Positions 1 to 5,931 of a DNA stretch of 8,731 bases are shown one piece after another. Within the stretch, counting starts at the first letter, position 1. Every line of letters starts with the position of its first letter. The notes beneath the pieces were generated by a model that was not told where the DNA came from, made no database searches, and saw nothing but the letters and a program-made list of their open reading frames with translations. Location: assembly GCA_027457205.1 (NCBI GenBank), contig DAIDTM010000258.1, forward strand, positions 1-8,731. Reading direction: 5' to 3'. Origin of the DNA: Anaerolineae bacterium (GTDB taxonomy: Bacteria > Chloroflexota > Anaerolineae > UBA4142). Both the position numbers and the translations under genes were made by a program.

Positions 1-49
1 AATCGGTACAGCTGCAAACATGCAATGGTTTCTCGTTTAGCTTGGTCAT
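1..49 (-). CDS. Possible N-terminus of a leftward gene cut by the window edge
   Basis: On the minus strand an ATG at 49-47 opens a reading frame that stays open to the edge and gives MTKLNEKPLHVCSCTD. An AGGA sequence lies 7 bases upstream of the ATG. A possible weak promoter for it lies at 118-89. The two closely spaced cysteines (C12, C14) hint at a metal or Cys-rich N-terminus, but sixteen residues are too few to name a family. If real, this gene is divergent from the plus-strand genes that follow. A chance open frame of this length is quite possible. Confidence 0.25.
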   Translation of the reverse strand, partial: MTKLNEKPLHVCSCTD

Positions 50-88
50 GGTTTGATCCTGGGATAGGTGAATCCGAATAGCAACACC

Positions 89-118
89 ATCCTATCACAG
101 ATAAATCAAATTGACCAA
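89..118 (-). promoter_or_regulatory. Weak candidate promoter, leftward, extended -10
   Basis: Read on the minus strand, TTGGTC (118-113) is followed after 18 bases by TAGGAT (94-89), preceded by TGa, an extended -10 signature. It would start transcription near 82 and serve the possible leftward gene starting at 49. The match is only partial, so this is tentative. Confidence 0.2.
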
Positions 119-165
119 GTTATTTCTGGACAATGCCTAAGATACGCGAGGAGGCAAGGAAATCC

Positions 166-552
166 ATGTCTGTTCCCAGTTTCGACAGGGCGCGGAATTA
201 TCTGATCATGGCTGATGAGCAAATGAAACGAGCGACTGAAGAGCAGAAGGACGATTTCCGCGATGCGCGTTATCGGCTCGCGTTCGATCTGCTGTTCGAT
301 GCCGTCCGTTACGCGGCGATGACATTCCTGGTGTTGGACGAAGAAACGCGTTGGAACGAACTCCCCAAGAAATTGCCCGCACCATTCAGCAAGCGTTTCC
401 GCGAGTTCATCAGTTTCTTGCATGTCCAATTCAAATGTCAGGGCACTTTTCCCAGAGACCGCGTGGACGAGACGTTCCAAGAATGGCGCGACAAGGTGAC
501 CACGGTCATTGACGACCTTGCCGCGCGATCACATCCCGCCGAGGACAAATAG
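166..552 (+). CDS. Small all-helical protein, possible HEPN-like
   Basis: The 128-residue product is predicted to be cytoplasmic and helical, without signal peptide or membrane segment. I chose ATG 166 because AAGGA sits 5 bases before it; ATG 133 in the same frame has no ribosome site. The first helix (about residues 5-23) carries an A..YL..A pattern, followed by a long amphipathic helix (about 32-56), then W63 and a basic/Pro linker. Near residues 79-86 there is R-x6-H, which fits the Rx4-6H motif of HEPN RNases, and the last helix (about 98-121) is acidic/amphipathic as in HEPN proteins. HEPN proteins often pair with a nucleotidyltransferase (MNT); none is seen in this window, though the upstream side is cut. 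The gene ends 3 bases before the glycosyltransferase start. The HEPN assignment is by pattern only; 'conserved hypothetical protein' is the safe name. Confidence 0.75.
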   Translation: MSVPSFDRARNYLIMADEQMKRATEEQKDDFRDARYRLAFDLLFDAVRYAAMTFLVLDEETRWNELPKKLPAPFSKRFREFISFLHVQFKCQGTFPRDRVDETFQEWRDKVTTVIDDLAARSHPAEDK

Positions 553-555
553 CAG

Positions 556-1881
556 TTGCGCCAACCCACTCTTATTCTCATCCTCCTCGCCTACGCTCTC
601 CTCGCCGCGCTGTACGCGGTCTATACGCCTAAATGGCAGGCGCCGGACGAGCCCGCGCACTTCAACTACATTCGCGCCATTGGCGACACCGGCGCGCTGC
701 CGGTGTTACAGCACGGCGACTACGATCAGAATTATCTTGAGCAGATCAAAGCCGCCAAATTCCCGGCGTCGATGTCGATTGACGCGATTCGTTACGAATC
801 GTACCAGCCGCCGTTGTACTATTTAGCCGCGACGCCAGTCTACCTCGCCGCGCGCGCGGGCGGAGTGGACGCGGAGGTGCTCGCGCTGCGGCTGTTCGGC
901 GTCGCGCTGGGCGCGCTGCTGCTGCTGATCGCGTGCGCGGTCGTGCGCGAGGTGTTTCCGGACGACCCGTGGCTCGCGCTTGTCTCCGTCGGCGCGATCG
1001 CGACCGTGCCGATGTACCTCGCGGTCAGCGCATCAGTCACCAACGACATTGCCGCGGTGCTCGTGCTTGCGCTGATTCTTTTGCTCGCGGTCAAGCGCGT
1101 CAAGAATACGGTGAGTGACAAACGTTTTGTGATTCTCTGCGGCATTCTGTTCGGCGCGGCGCTGCTAACCAAGTCAACGGCGTATACGCCGGGCGCGCTG
1201 GTGCTGGTTGGCGCGGAAGTGGCGAGTGGCGCGTGGCGCGTGGCGAGAACTCGGTGGCTCACTGGTTTGGTATCGCTCTTCGCAATCGCGGCATTGATTT
1301 CTGCGCCGATGTTCATCCGCAACATGCTCACTTACGGCGTCACCGATTTTCTCGGCTTGGCGCGGCACAACGCGGTGGTGCTGGGTCAGCCAACCACGGC
1401 GGAAATGATCGCCCAGTACGGGTTAAATCATATCCTGTTCGACTATTTCGCGGTGACGTTCAAATCGTTCTGGGCGCAGTTCGGCTGGATGGGCGTGCTC
1501 GTCAACGACCGCATCTACGTTGTGCTGATGGTGCTATCGGGCGCAGCCGCCTTTGGGTTCGCGCTGTTCGCGTGGCGCGTGTTGCGCCGCCGCGACGCGC
1601 TCGCCGCGACGCAGTGGTGGGGCATGGGACTGCTCGCGGTCACGCTGGTCGCGTCGGTTGCCGACTATATCGGCTACAATTTCGAGTTCTTCCAGTTGCA
1701 GGGACGCTATCTGTTTCCCGCGATCATACCGATCGCACTGTTCGGCGTAATCGGCTTGCGCGAAATCTTGGCGCGCGAGTATCACCGCGTCTTCTTCGTG
1801 CTGCTTTACCTCGCACTGCTCGCGCTGGACGTCGCGTCGTTATTCCTGTTTATCGTGCCGCAACTGCGAATTACGAATTAA
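556..1881 (+). CDS. Polytopic membrane glycosyltransferase, GT-C fold, DUF2142/GT39-like
   Basis: This 441-residue protein is an inner-membrane protein with roughly ten to eleven hydrophobic segments. TM1 spans about residues 5-23. The following outside loop carries P30-D31-E32-P33-A34-H35-F36, the PDEPAHF signature typical of DUF2142 and related GT-C glycosyltransferases, where the acidic pair is thought to act in sugar transfer from polyprenyl-phosphate donors. A YxxYQPPLYYL-type segment near 80-90 and an F..QGRYLFPAI segment near 380-390 also fit GT-C proteins. The donor and acceptor cannot be told. The start is TTG at 556, three bases after the previous stop; there is only a weak GAGGA 10 bases upstream, so translational coupling is likely. 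Starting later would lose TM1. The final residues (QLRITN) are encoded by an AT-rich repeat (1866-1895). Association with manA downstream suggests mannose-containing surface glycans, which is inference. Confidence 0.85.
   Translation: MRQPTLILILLAYALLAALYAVYTPKWQAPDEPAHFNYIRAIGDTGALPVLQHGDYDQNYLEQIKAAKFPASMSIDAIRYESYQPPLYYLAATPVYLAARAGGVDAEVLALRLFGVALGALLLLIACAVVREVFPDDPWLALVSVGAIATVPMYLAVSASVTNDIAAVLVLALILLLAVKRVKNTVSDKRFVILCGILFGAALLTKSTAYTPGALVLVGAEVASGAWRVARTRWLTGLVSLFAIAALISAPMFIRNMLTYGVTDFLGLARHNAVVLGQPTTAEMIAQYGLNHILFDYFAVTFKSFWAQFGWMGVLVNDRIYVVLMVLSGAAAFGFALFAWRVLRRRDALAATQWWGMGLLAVTLVASVADYIGYNFEFFQLQGRYLFPAIIPIALFGVIGLREILAREYHRVFFVLLYLALLALDVASLFLFIVPQLRITN
1219..1246 (+). repeat. 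Four tandem 7-bp units (GTGGCGa/c) inside the glycosyltransferase gene
   Basis: GTGGCG occurs at 1219, 1226, 1233 and 1240, giving an exact 7-base period (gtggcga, gtggcgc, gtggcgc, gtggcga). It encodes the loop EVASGAWRVART between two membrane segments. Because the unit is not a multiple of three, a gain or loss of one unit would shift the frame. Confidence 0.7.
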
Positions 1882-1895
1882 AAATTGCGAATTAC
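1866..1895 (+). repeat. AT-rich GCGAATTAC repeat across the glycosyltransferase stop codon
   Basis: GCGAATTAC (1866-1874), GAATTA (1875-1880), and again GCGAATTAC (1887-1895) form an imperfect short repeat in otherwise GC-rich DNA. The TAA stop of the glycosyltransferase (1879-1881) lies inside it. Similar ATTACGAATT runs are common as dispersed simple repeats in intergenic DNA of several phyla, from general memory. Confidence 0.6.
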
Positions 1896-1922
1896 CACTC
1901 ACCGATTCACCTGGAGTTCAAG

Positions 1923-2237
1923 ATGGGCTTTCTGGACCGCATCAGATCATCCTTCACCCCACAAGCTGCTGGCGATTCCAACGCGCTGTGGCTCTACGTG
2001 CGCTGCGCGCGTTGCGGCGCGCCGCTCGCGGTCCGCGTCGATCTGCGTAACGAACCGAGCGTCGATTATGACAATGGCGGCTATGTCTTGCACAAGGAAA
2101 TGATGGATAGCAAATGTTTTACGCTGATGCGCGCGGTGGTACGTTTCGATGACCAGCACAACGTGACGGAGCGGAAAATCGACAAGGGCGAGTTCATCAC
2201 GAAGGAAGAGTACGAGAAGATCACAAATGGAAAATGA
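1923..2237 (+). CDS. Conserved hypothetical CxxC protein, 104 residues
   Basis: I do not recognise a characterised family. ATG 1923 has GGAG (1913-1916) 6 bases upstream. The product starts MGFLDRIRSSF, an amphipathic N-terminus, followed by a beta-rich core with YVRCARCGAPL, in which C28 and C31 form half of a zinc-ribbon-like knuckle; the only other cysteine is C65, in a DSKCF context. Thus a complete four-cysteine zinc site is absent unless a dimer or other ligands complete it. The second half is charged (RKIDKGEFITKEEYEK). There is no signal peptide or clear membrane segment. It lies between the glycosyltransferase and manA, 3 bases before the latter, so it is probably in the same transcript. 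A small redox or zinc-binding role is possible but unproven. Confidence 0.8.
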   Translation: MGFLDRIRSSFTPQAAGDSNALWLYVRCARCGAPLAVRVDLRNEPSVDYDNGGYVLHKEMMDSKCFTLMRAVVRFDDQHNVTERKIDKGEFITKEEYEKITNGK

Positions 2238-2244
2238 CAAATGA
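2223..2244 (+). repeat. Short AAATGACAAATGAC repeat spanning a stop/start junction
   Basis: The segment acaaatgg-aaaatgacaaatgac has ACAAATG twice and AAATGAC twice. It holds the TGA stop of the upstream gene (2235-2237) and the ATG of manA (2241). Repeats of this AAATGAC type are familiar from intergenic DNA of many bacteria; here it is reduced to about two units. Confidence 0.45.
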
Positions 2245-3329
2245 CTATTGAGGATTACTATCCTCTTCGGCTTAGAGCAGTGCTCAAGGACAAAGTCTGG
2301 GGCGGCAGAAATCTGGAGCGGCTCCTGGGCAAGTCGCTGCCTCCCGGCGCGCTCATCGGCGAGACGTGGGAGGCGTGGGAAGGTTGCATCGTCGAAAACG
2401 GCGCGCACGCCGGGCAAACGTTGCAACAGTTGATCGATCAAGAGGCAGACGCGGTCCTCGGTTCAGCCGTGAGCCAGTCGAAAAGGTTTCCGCTTCTTTT
2501 CAAGTTCATCGACGCGCGAGACGATTTGTCGGTACAGGTGCACCCCAATGACACTCAGGCGCTCACGATGGAAGGGCAGCCGTTTGGCAAAACGGAAGCG
2601 TGGTACATTTTGGATGCCGAGCCAGACGCGAAACTCATCCTGGGTTTCCGGCGCGAAGTGACACCGGAGCAAGCCGTCGCTGGCTTGCAAAACAAGAACC
2701 TGGTCGACCTGCTCTCCTTCGTGCCTGTGCAGCGCGGCGATGTCGTGTTCGTCCCGGCGGGGACCGTCCACGCGATCGGCAAAGGCATCGTGCTCGCCGA
2801 GATTCAGGAGAACTCGGACATTACGTATCGGCTGTACGATTGGGACCGGCAGGGCAAGGGACGCGAACTGCATATTGATCAATCGCTGCGCGTCTTTTCC
2901 GGGCGGCGCGTCGAATCGCCCAAAATTCCGCCGCTCGTGCTGCATCGCGCGCAATTCGACGAGCGCTTTCTGGTCGCGTGCCGATACTTTGCGCTAACGC
3001 TCTGCGAGATCGACCGGCGTGTGGAGGGCGAGGCGACGAACGACAAGTTTCAAATTCTGTCGATGATCGACGGCGCGGCGGAAATTTATTTCGGACCGAA
3101 ATTCGCGTCGAGCGTCTCAGCAGAACAGGGACAGACGCTCTTGCTGCCCGCGCGTCTCGGCGCGTATGCCGTGCTGCCGGCAAGACCGTGCAAAATATTG
3201 CGCGCGTTCGTGCCGGATTTGCGCGCAGAGGTCGTCGCGCCGCTCCGTCAAGCCGGCTATGATGCGACGACCATCGCATGGCTGGGCGGATCAACCGCCG
3301 AACACAATGACCTCTTGCGGCTTGTGTGA
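2241..3329 (+). CDS. manA: Mannose-6-phosphate isomerase, class I (zinc-dependent)
   Basis: This 362-residue cytoplasmic enzyme interconverts fructose-6-phosphate and mannose-6-phosphate, supplying mannose for nucleotide sugars. The cupin zinc ligands are visible: Q99 and H101 in SVQVHPND, E119 in GKTEAWY, and H177 in PAGTVHAIG. Also present are the KVWGG segment (residues 18-22), the GETWE motif (40-44) and the ENSDITYRLYDWDR strand (190-203), whose arginine R197 matches the substrate-binding region of type I enzymes. Length is slightly above the short Bacillus-type form (about 315) and below the enterobacterial form (about 390). ATG 2241 lies 3 bases after the preceding stop, with only a weak GGAA upstream, so translational coupling is likely. 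The C-terminal domain (about 225-362) is less conserved. Placement after a GT-C glycosyltransferase fits surface glycan synthesis. Confidence 0.95.
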   Translation: MTIEDYYPLRLRAVLKDKVWGGRNLERLLGKSLPPGALIGETWEAWEGCIVENGAHAGQTLQQLIDQEADAVLGSAVSQSKRFPLLFKFIDARDDLSVQVHPNDTQALTMEGQPFGKTEAWYILDAEPDAKLILGFRREVTPEQAVAGLQNKNLVDLLSFVPVQRGDVVFVPAGTVHAIGKGIVLAEIQENSDITYRLYDWDRQGKGRELHIDQSLRVFSGRRVESPKIPPLVLHRAQFDERFLVACRYFALTLCEIDRRVEGEATNDKFQILSMIDGAAEIYFGPKFASSVSAEQGQTLLLPARLGAYAVLPARPCKILRAFVPDLRAEVVAPLRQAGYDATTIAWLGGSTAEHNDLLRLV

Positions 3330-3347
3330 TGCGTCAGCTACGAACAG

Positions 3348-3391
3348 GCAACCCCTCGGTGATCGTTTCAGAGAGGTTGTTATTTTTTATT
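3348..3391 (+). terminator. Candidate rho-independent terminator after manA
   Basis: GCAACCCCTC (3348-3357) pairs with GAGAGGTTGT (3371-3380): ten pairs with one C-A mismatch and one G-U, loop of 13 bases, followed by TATTTTTTATTT. It lies 19 bases after the manA stop. The large loop makes it weak, but the U-rich tail is good and a fresh promoter follows. Confidence 0.45.
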
Positions 3392-3430
3392 TCAAATATT
3401 TAATAAAACGGTCAATATATTTTCAAACAC

Positions 3431-3459
3431 TTGACAAATATTGAAAATTGTAGTAAAAT
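3431..3459 (+). promoter_or_regulatory. Near-consensus sigma-70-type promoter for the DUF2089 operon
   Basis: TTGACA (3431-3436) is a perfect -35 box, the spacer is exactly 17 bases, and the -10 box is TAAAAT (3454-3459), five of six. Upstream 3379-3430 is strikingly AT-rich and could act as an UP element. Transcription would start near 3466, giving a leader of about 24 bases before ATG 3490. Confidence 0.8.
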
Positions 3460-3489
3460 CTTTTGCGAATAGATGAAAGGATTTGCCAG

Positions 3490-3702
3490 ATGAACTCAAT
3501 TTTTGGGAAATGCCCTGTGTGTGGAGAGGAATTGATCGTCACGCGACTTGAATGCCGTTCCTGCGGGACAGACATTGGCGGGCAATTCACCATCGGTCGG
3601 CTGGCGCGACTGGACTCGGAGCAAATGCAGTTCGTCGAGACATTCATCAGGAATCGCGGCAACGCTTATAAAGTGGGCGAGGAACTGGAAATGCCGTACT
3701 AA
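3490..3702 (+). CDS. DUF2089 family zinc-ribbon/HTH protein, N-terminal part, ended by an in-frame TAA
   Basis: ATG 3490 is preceded by GAAAGGA (3475-3481) with an 8-base gap; the TTG start at 3463 is rejected because it overlaps the promoter and has no ribosome site. The 70-residue product has a zinc ribbon with C8-x2-C11 and C22-x2-C25 (CPVC...CRSC), then FTIGRLARLDSEQMQFVETF and RGN (57-58 region), the conserved core of DUF2089 proteins, which are putative DNA-binding regulators. TAA (3700-3702) stops translation at codon 71, just where the HTH recognition helix begins (family members usually read YPTVRxRL; here Y-stop-AVRTRL). The same frame continues intact to 3879. As it stands the product has the zinc ribbon but a broken HTH. 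It is first in the apparent operon, so it may have been the local regulator. Confidence 0.8.
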   Translation: MNSIFGKCPVCGEELIVTRLECRSCGTDIGGQFTIGRLARLDSEQMQFVETFIRNRGNAYKVGEELEMPY

Positions 3703-3879
3703 GCCGTGCGCACGCGTCTGACCGAAGTGATTCGCGCGATGGGCTACGAGCCAGGAGCCGAACCAAAGGACGAAACGCCAATCGCGGTGTCGCCCGAAAA
3801 GCGCAAAACGATTTTGGACGACTTGGCGCGCGGCAAGATCACCGCAGAGGACGCGGTGAAATTTCTGCAAGGCGAGTAA
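3703..3879 (+). pseudogene. C-terminal half of the DUF2089 gene, in frame after the TAA
   Basis: Directly after the TAA, in the same frame, 58 codons encode AVRTRLTEVIRAMGYEP, completing the DUF2089 helix-turn-helix, then an acidic linker and SPEKRKTILDDLARGKITAE...FLQGE, a SHOCT-like helical hairpin as found at the end of full-length DUF2089 proteins. With the upstream part the gene would be 129 codons, the usual family length. There is no good ribosome site for an independent start; GTG at 3706 or ATG at 3739 could restart only weakly. The real stop TAA is at 3877-3879. The lack of frameshifts means the nonsense change is recent, a sequencing error, or read through. Confidence 0.75.
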
Positions 3880-3891
3880 AAGGAGCCGACT

Positions 3892-4875
3892 GTGGTGGCG
3901 CAAACGGCAAGTCAATCCGCCTCCAATTTTCGCGGCGCGCGTTTGTTCGAGCCAGCGCGAGATTTTGGCGCGGTGGCGCACCTGCTCGAAGAGTCCTTCC
4001 GCCCCGATCACAATTTTCCATTCTCGAACATTCCCCTCCTCCGCGAGTTCGGAATATTCCTGTGGACGCTGAGCTACGCGCCAGGATTTCCGGAGATGAC
4101 GACCGGGTTTGTGTGGATCGAGAACGGACAGATCGTTGGAAACGCCACACTGACGCCTGACGAAGGGCGCTTGGACCGTTATATGATTACCAACGTCGCC
4201 GTCAAGCCGAGTTTTCGCCGGCAGGGCATCGCGCGCGCGCTGATGCAAGAGTCGATCCATCATCTGCGCGAGTTGAACGTCAAGACCGCGCTGCTCAACG
4301 TTCGACCGAATAATCCTGGCGCGGTGAAACTTTATCGCGACCTGGGATTCGCCGAAGTCGAGACGCGCGGCGAGTGGACGCGTCCAACCTCGCACAGCGC
4401 GCCGCCGCGGGTATGGCACGCGATCGTGTTGCGTCCGCTGCGCGAAGCCGACCACCGCGCCGTCGTCGATCTGGTCCATGCCGCGACGCCGGTCACTGTG
4501 CAGCGGTATCGTCCGGCGCGGAACGAATTTGGTATTCCCTGGGACGACCGGCTGGCGGAAACGGTTGGCGATTTCCTGATGGGGCAGACAACGCGGCGAT
4601 GGGCGTTAGACTTGGACGGTCGGCTTGCCGCGCTGCTGCTGGTGCGCGCACAGCGGCTCGCGTCGCCGCATTATGTGTCTGCGGCAGCACATCCGGATTT
4701 TCGCGGACGCGTGGAAGACGATCTTGCCGCGTTCGCGTTGCGCGAGTTGGCGCGTTATCCCGCGCGCGAGATTCGCGCCTTTGCGACGAGCACGCACCCG
4801 GAATGGCTTGCGGCGCTAGAACAGAATGGATTCCAAATGCAGAACGCGCTGACGCTGATGGCGCTGGCGCTGTGA
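3892..4875 (+). CDS. Tandem GNAT-family N-acetyltransferase
   Basis: This 327-residue protein would transfer an acyl group from acyl-CoA to an unknown amine. The N-terminal domain (about residues 14-160) is a clear GNAT: beta strand ITNVAVKP (99-106), the acetyl-CoA pyrophosphate loop R110-Q111-G112-I113-A114, and the NPGAVKLYRDLGF motif (141-153). The second half (about 178-327) begins again with LRPLREADHRAVVDLV, a GNAT-like first strand and helix, and ends with HPEWLAALEQNGFQ, but has no proper Q/RxxGxG/A loop (the equivalent place reads AAHPDFRGRVEDDL), so it is probably a degenerate acceptor-binding half as in MshD-like tandem proteins. GTG 3892 is preceded by AGGAG (3881-3885) with a 6-base gap. 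It starts 12 bases after the end of the DUF2089 frame, so it is likely in that operon. Confidence 0.88.
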   Translation: MVAQTASQSASNFRGARLFEPARDFGAVAHLLEESFRPDHNFPFSNIPLLREFGIFLWTLSYAPGFPEMTTGFVWIENGQIVGNATLTPDEGRLDRYMITNVAVKPSFRRQGIARALMQESIHHLRELNVKTALLNVRPNNPGAVKLYRDLGFAEVETRGEWTRPTSHSAPPRVWHAIVLRPLREADHRAVVDLVHAATPVTVQRYRPARNEFGIPWDDRLAETVGDFLMGQTTRRWALDLDGRLAALLLVRAQRLASPHYVSAAAHPDFRGRVEDDLAAFALRELARYPAREIRAFATSTHPEWLAALEQNGFQMQNALTLMALAL

Positions 4876-4892
4876 TGGCGGAGGTTTTATCG

Positions 4893-5483
4893 ATGGATAA
4901 TTCAGACACACTCGGAATTCTGAAACAACTCGAACGCGGCGAGATCGATGCGGACGAGGCAGACACGCAGCTACGCACGCCTCCGGCGGTCGAGCGCAGC
5001 GACGACGCGGATTCGCTGGCGACGGACGCGCCGCGCTGGGTGCAGCGGCTGTGGGTTTATCCGCTCGTCGCGGGCTTGCTGCTCGTCGGTTTGGGCGCGT
5101 GGATCATCGTCGCCACCGTTCACGCGAACATTTTGTGGTGGCTGCTCGGATTGCCGATCGTACTGATCGGCTCGCTGGTGCTGGCAGTCGCCGCGAGCGC
5201 GCGGTCGGGGCACTGGCTGTACGTCAACATCAAAGACGCGGAAAAGCGCAACATTCGCTTCGGCATCCCGATGCCGCTCGGCTTGGCGCGCGCGGCGTTG
5301 TGGGTCGCGCGGTGGTTTGTGCCCACGGCAAGTTTCCGCGTGGGACAGAATCGGATGCTGTTCGACGATTGGGACGACGTGAACGCGATCCTGGACGCGT
5401 TTGAGCAGGAACTGAATAAACACCACGGCATTACCGTCGATGTCGATGACGACGACGAACGAGTTCGCGTTTATATTGTCTGA
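4893..5483 (+). CDS. Two-TM membrane protein with N-terminal SHOCT-like hairpin and YvlB-associated C-terminal domain
   Basis: ATG 4893 has GGAGG (4880-4884) 8 bases upstream; the earlier ATG at 4875, overlapping the GNAT stop, has no site. The 196-residue protein has a SHOCT-like hairpin (residues 4-28, ILKQLERGEIDADEADTQL), an acidic linker (about 31-46), two membrane segments (about 55-76 and 81-101) and a soluble domain (108-196). That last domain repeats the layout of the C-terminal domain encoded next door at 5505-5888: a strand (LYVNIKD / FRVRVTD), then IPMPLGLARAAL / NIPLGLVDVGLK, a helix (VNAILDAF / MNQILTAL) and an acidic end, VDVDDDDERVRVYIV / VDVEDEEDGEHVEVFIE. So the two are paralogues, one membrane-anchored. 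Function unknown; context suggests envelope stress sensing. The linker and tail are unusually rich in Asp. Confidence 0.82.
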   Translation: MDNSDTLGILKQLERGEIDADEADTQLRTPPAVERSDDADSLATDAPRWVQRLWVYPLVAGLLLVGLGAWIIVATVHANILWWLLGLPIVLIGSLVLAVAASARSGHWLYVNIKDAEKRNIRFGIPMPLGLARAALWVARWFVPTASFRVGQNRMLFDDWDDVNAILDAFEQELNKHHGITVDVDDDDERVRVYIV

Positions 5484-5504
5484 GTTGAAAATAGGAGGCG
5501 CAAA

Positions 5505-5888
5505 ATGGCAACCCCGGAAGAACGAATGCAAATCTTGAAAATGATTGAATCGAAACAGATCACGGCAGAAGAAGGCGCAAAACTGCTTGCCGCGCTCGGC
5601 GAAAAGGATCGCGACTCGGCTGCGCCGCAGCCCTCGCCGTCCACGAGCGGCAAGTGGTTCCGCGTTCGCGTCACGGACATGAAGAGCGGACGGCGCAAAG
5701 TCAACGTAAACATCCCGCTCGGCTTGGTCGACGTCGGTTTGAAGATGGGCGCCAAGTTCGCGCCCGCCGGCTTGGAAGGATTGGATATGAATCAGATCCT
5801 GACCGCGCTCAAGAACGGCGGCGAAGGCAAAGTTGTCGATGTGGAAGACGAAGAAGACGGCGAACACGTCGAGGTCTTTATCGAATGA
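5505..5888 (+). CDS. Small soluble SHOCT-like (YvlB/LiaX N-terminal type) domain protein
   Basis: The 127-residue cytoplasmic protein begins with a textbook SHOCT-like hairpin, EERMQILKMIESKQITAEEGAKLL (within residues 5-28), the domain shared by the N-terminus of YvlB/LiaX and the C-terminus of DUF2089 proteins. A Ser/Pro-rich linker (39-49) leads to a compact alpha/beta domain (50-127) with WFRVRVTD, KVNVNIPLGLVDVGLKMGAKF and the end VVDVEDEEDGEHVEVFIE. ATG 5505 follows AGGAGG (5493-5498) with a 6-base gap, a very strong site. It lies 21 bases after its membrane-anchored paralogue and 43 bases before the DUF4097 gene. In Firmicutes the SHOCT-like and DUF4097 parts are fused; here they are separate neighbouring genes, which suggests the products work together. 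No enzyme motif is seen. Confidence 0.88.
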   Translation: MATPEERMQILKMIESKQITAEEGAKLLAALGEKDRDSAAPQPSPSTSGKWFRVRVTDMKSGRRKVNVNIPLGLVDVGLKMGAKFAPAGLEGLDMNQILTALKNGGEGKVVDVEDEEDGEHVEVFIE

Positions 5889-5931
5889 CTGGCGCGAAGT
5901 ATCATTCCGATGGTCGTAGGAGGAGTATGAT

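Noticed and set aside
63..96. Inverted GATAGG / CCTATC pair before the first gene
   Set aside because: Only six bases match and the arms do not extend, so it is within chance.
1233..1922. Long open frame leading into the CxxC protein from inside the glycosyltransferase gene
   Set aside because: The upstream part is Arg-rich shadow of the glycosyltransferase; the real start at 1923 has its own ribosome site.
3496..4479. 327-codon minus-strand open frame opposite DUF2089 and GNAT
   Set aside because: It lies opposite two clear gene families, has no family features, and reflects the high GC codon bias of the plus strand.
4971..5867. 298-codon minus-strand open frame opposite the SHOCT-like genes
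   Set aside because: Arg/Gln-rich shadow with no ribosome site; the plus-strand genes have AGGAGG sites and recognisable domains.
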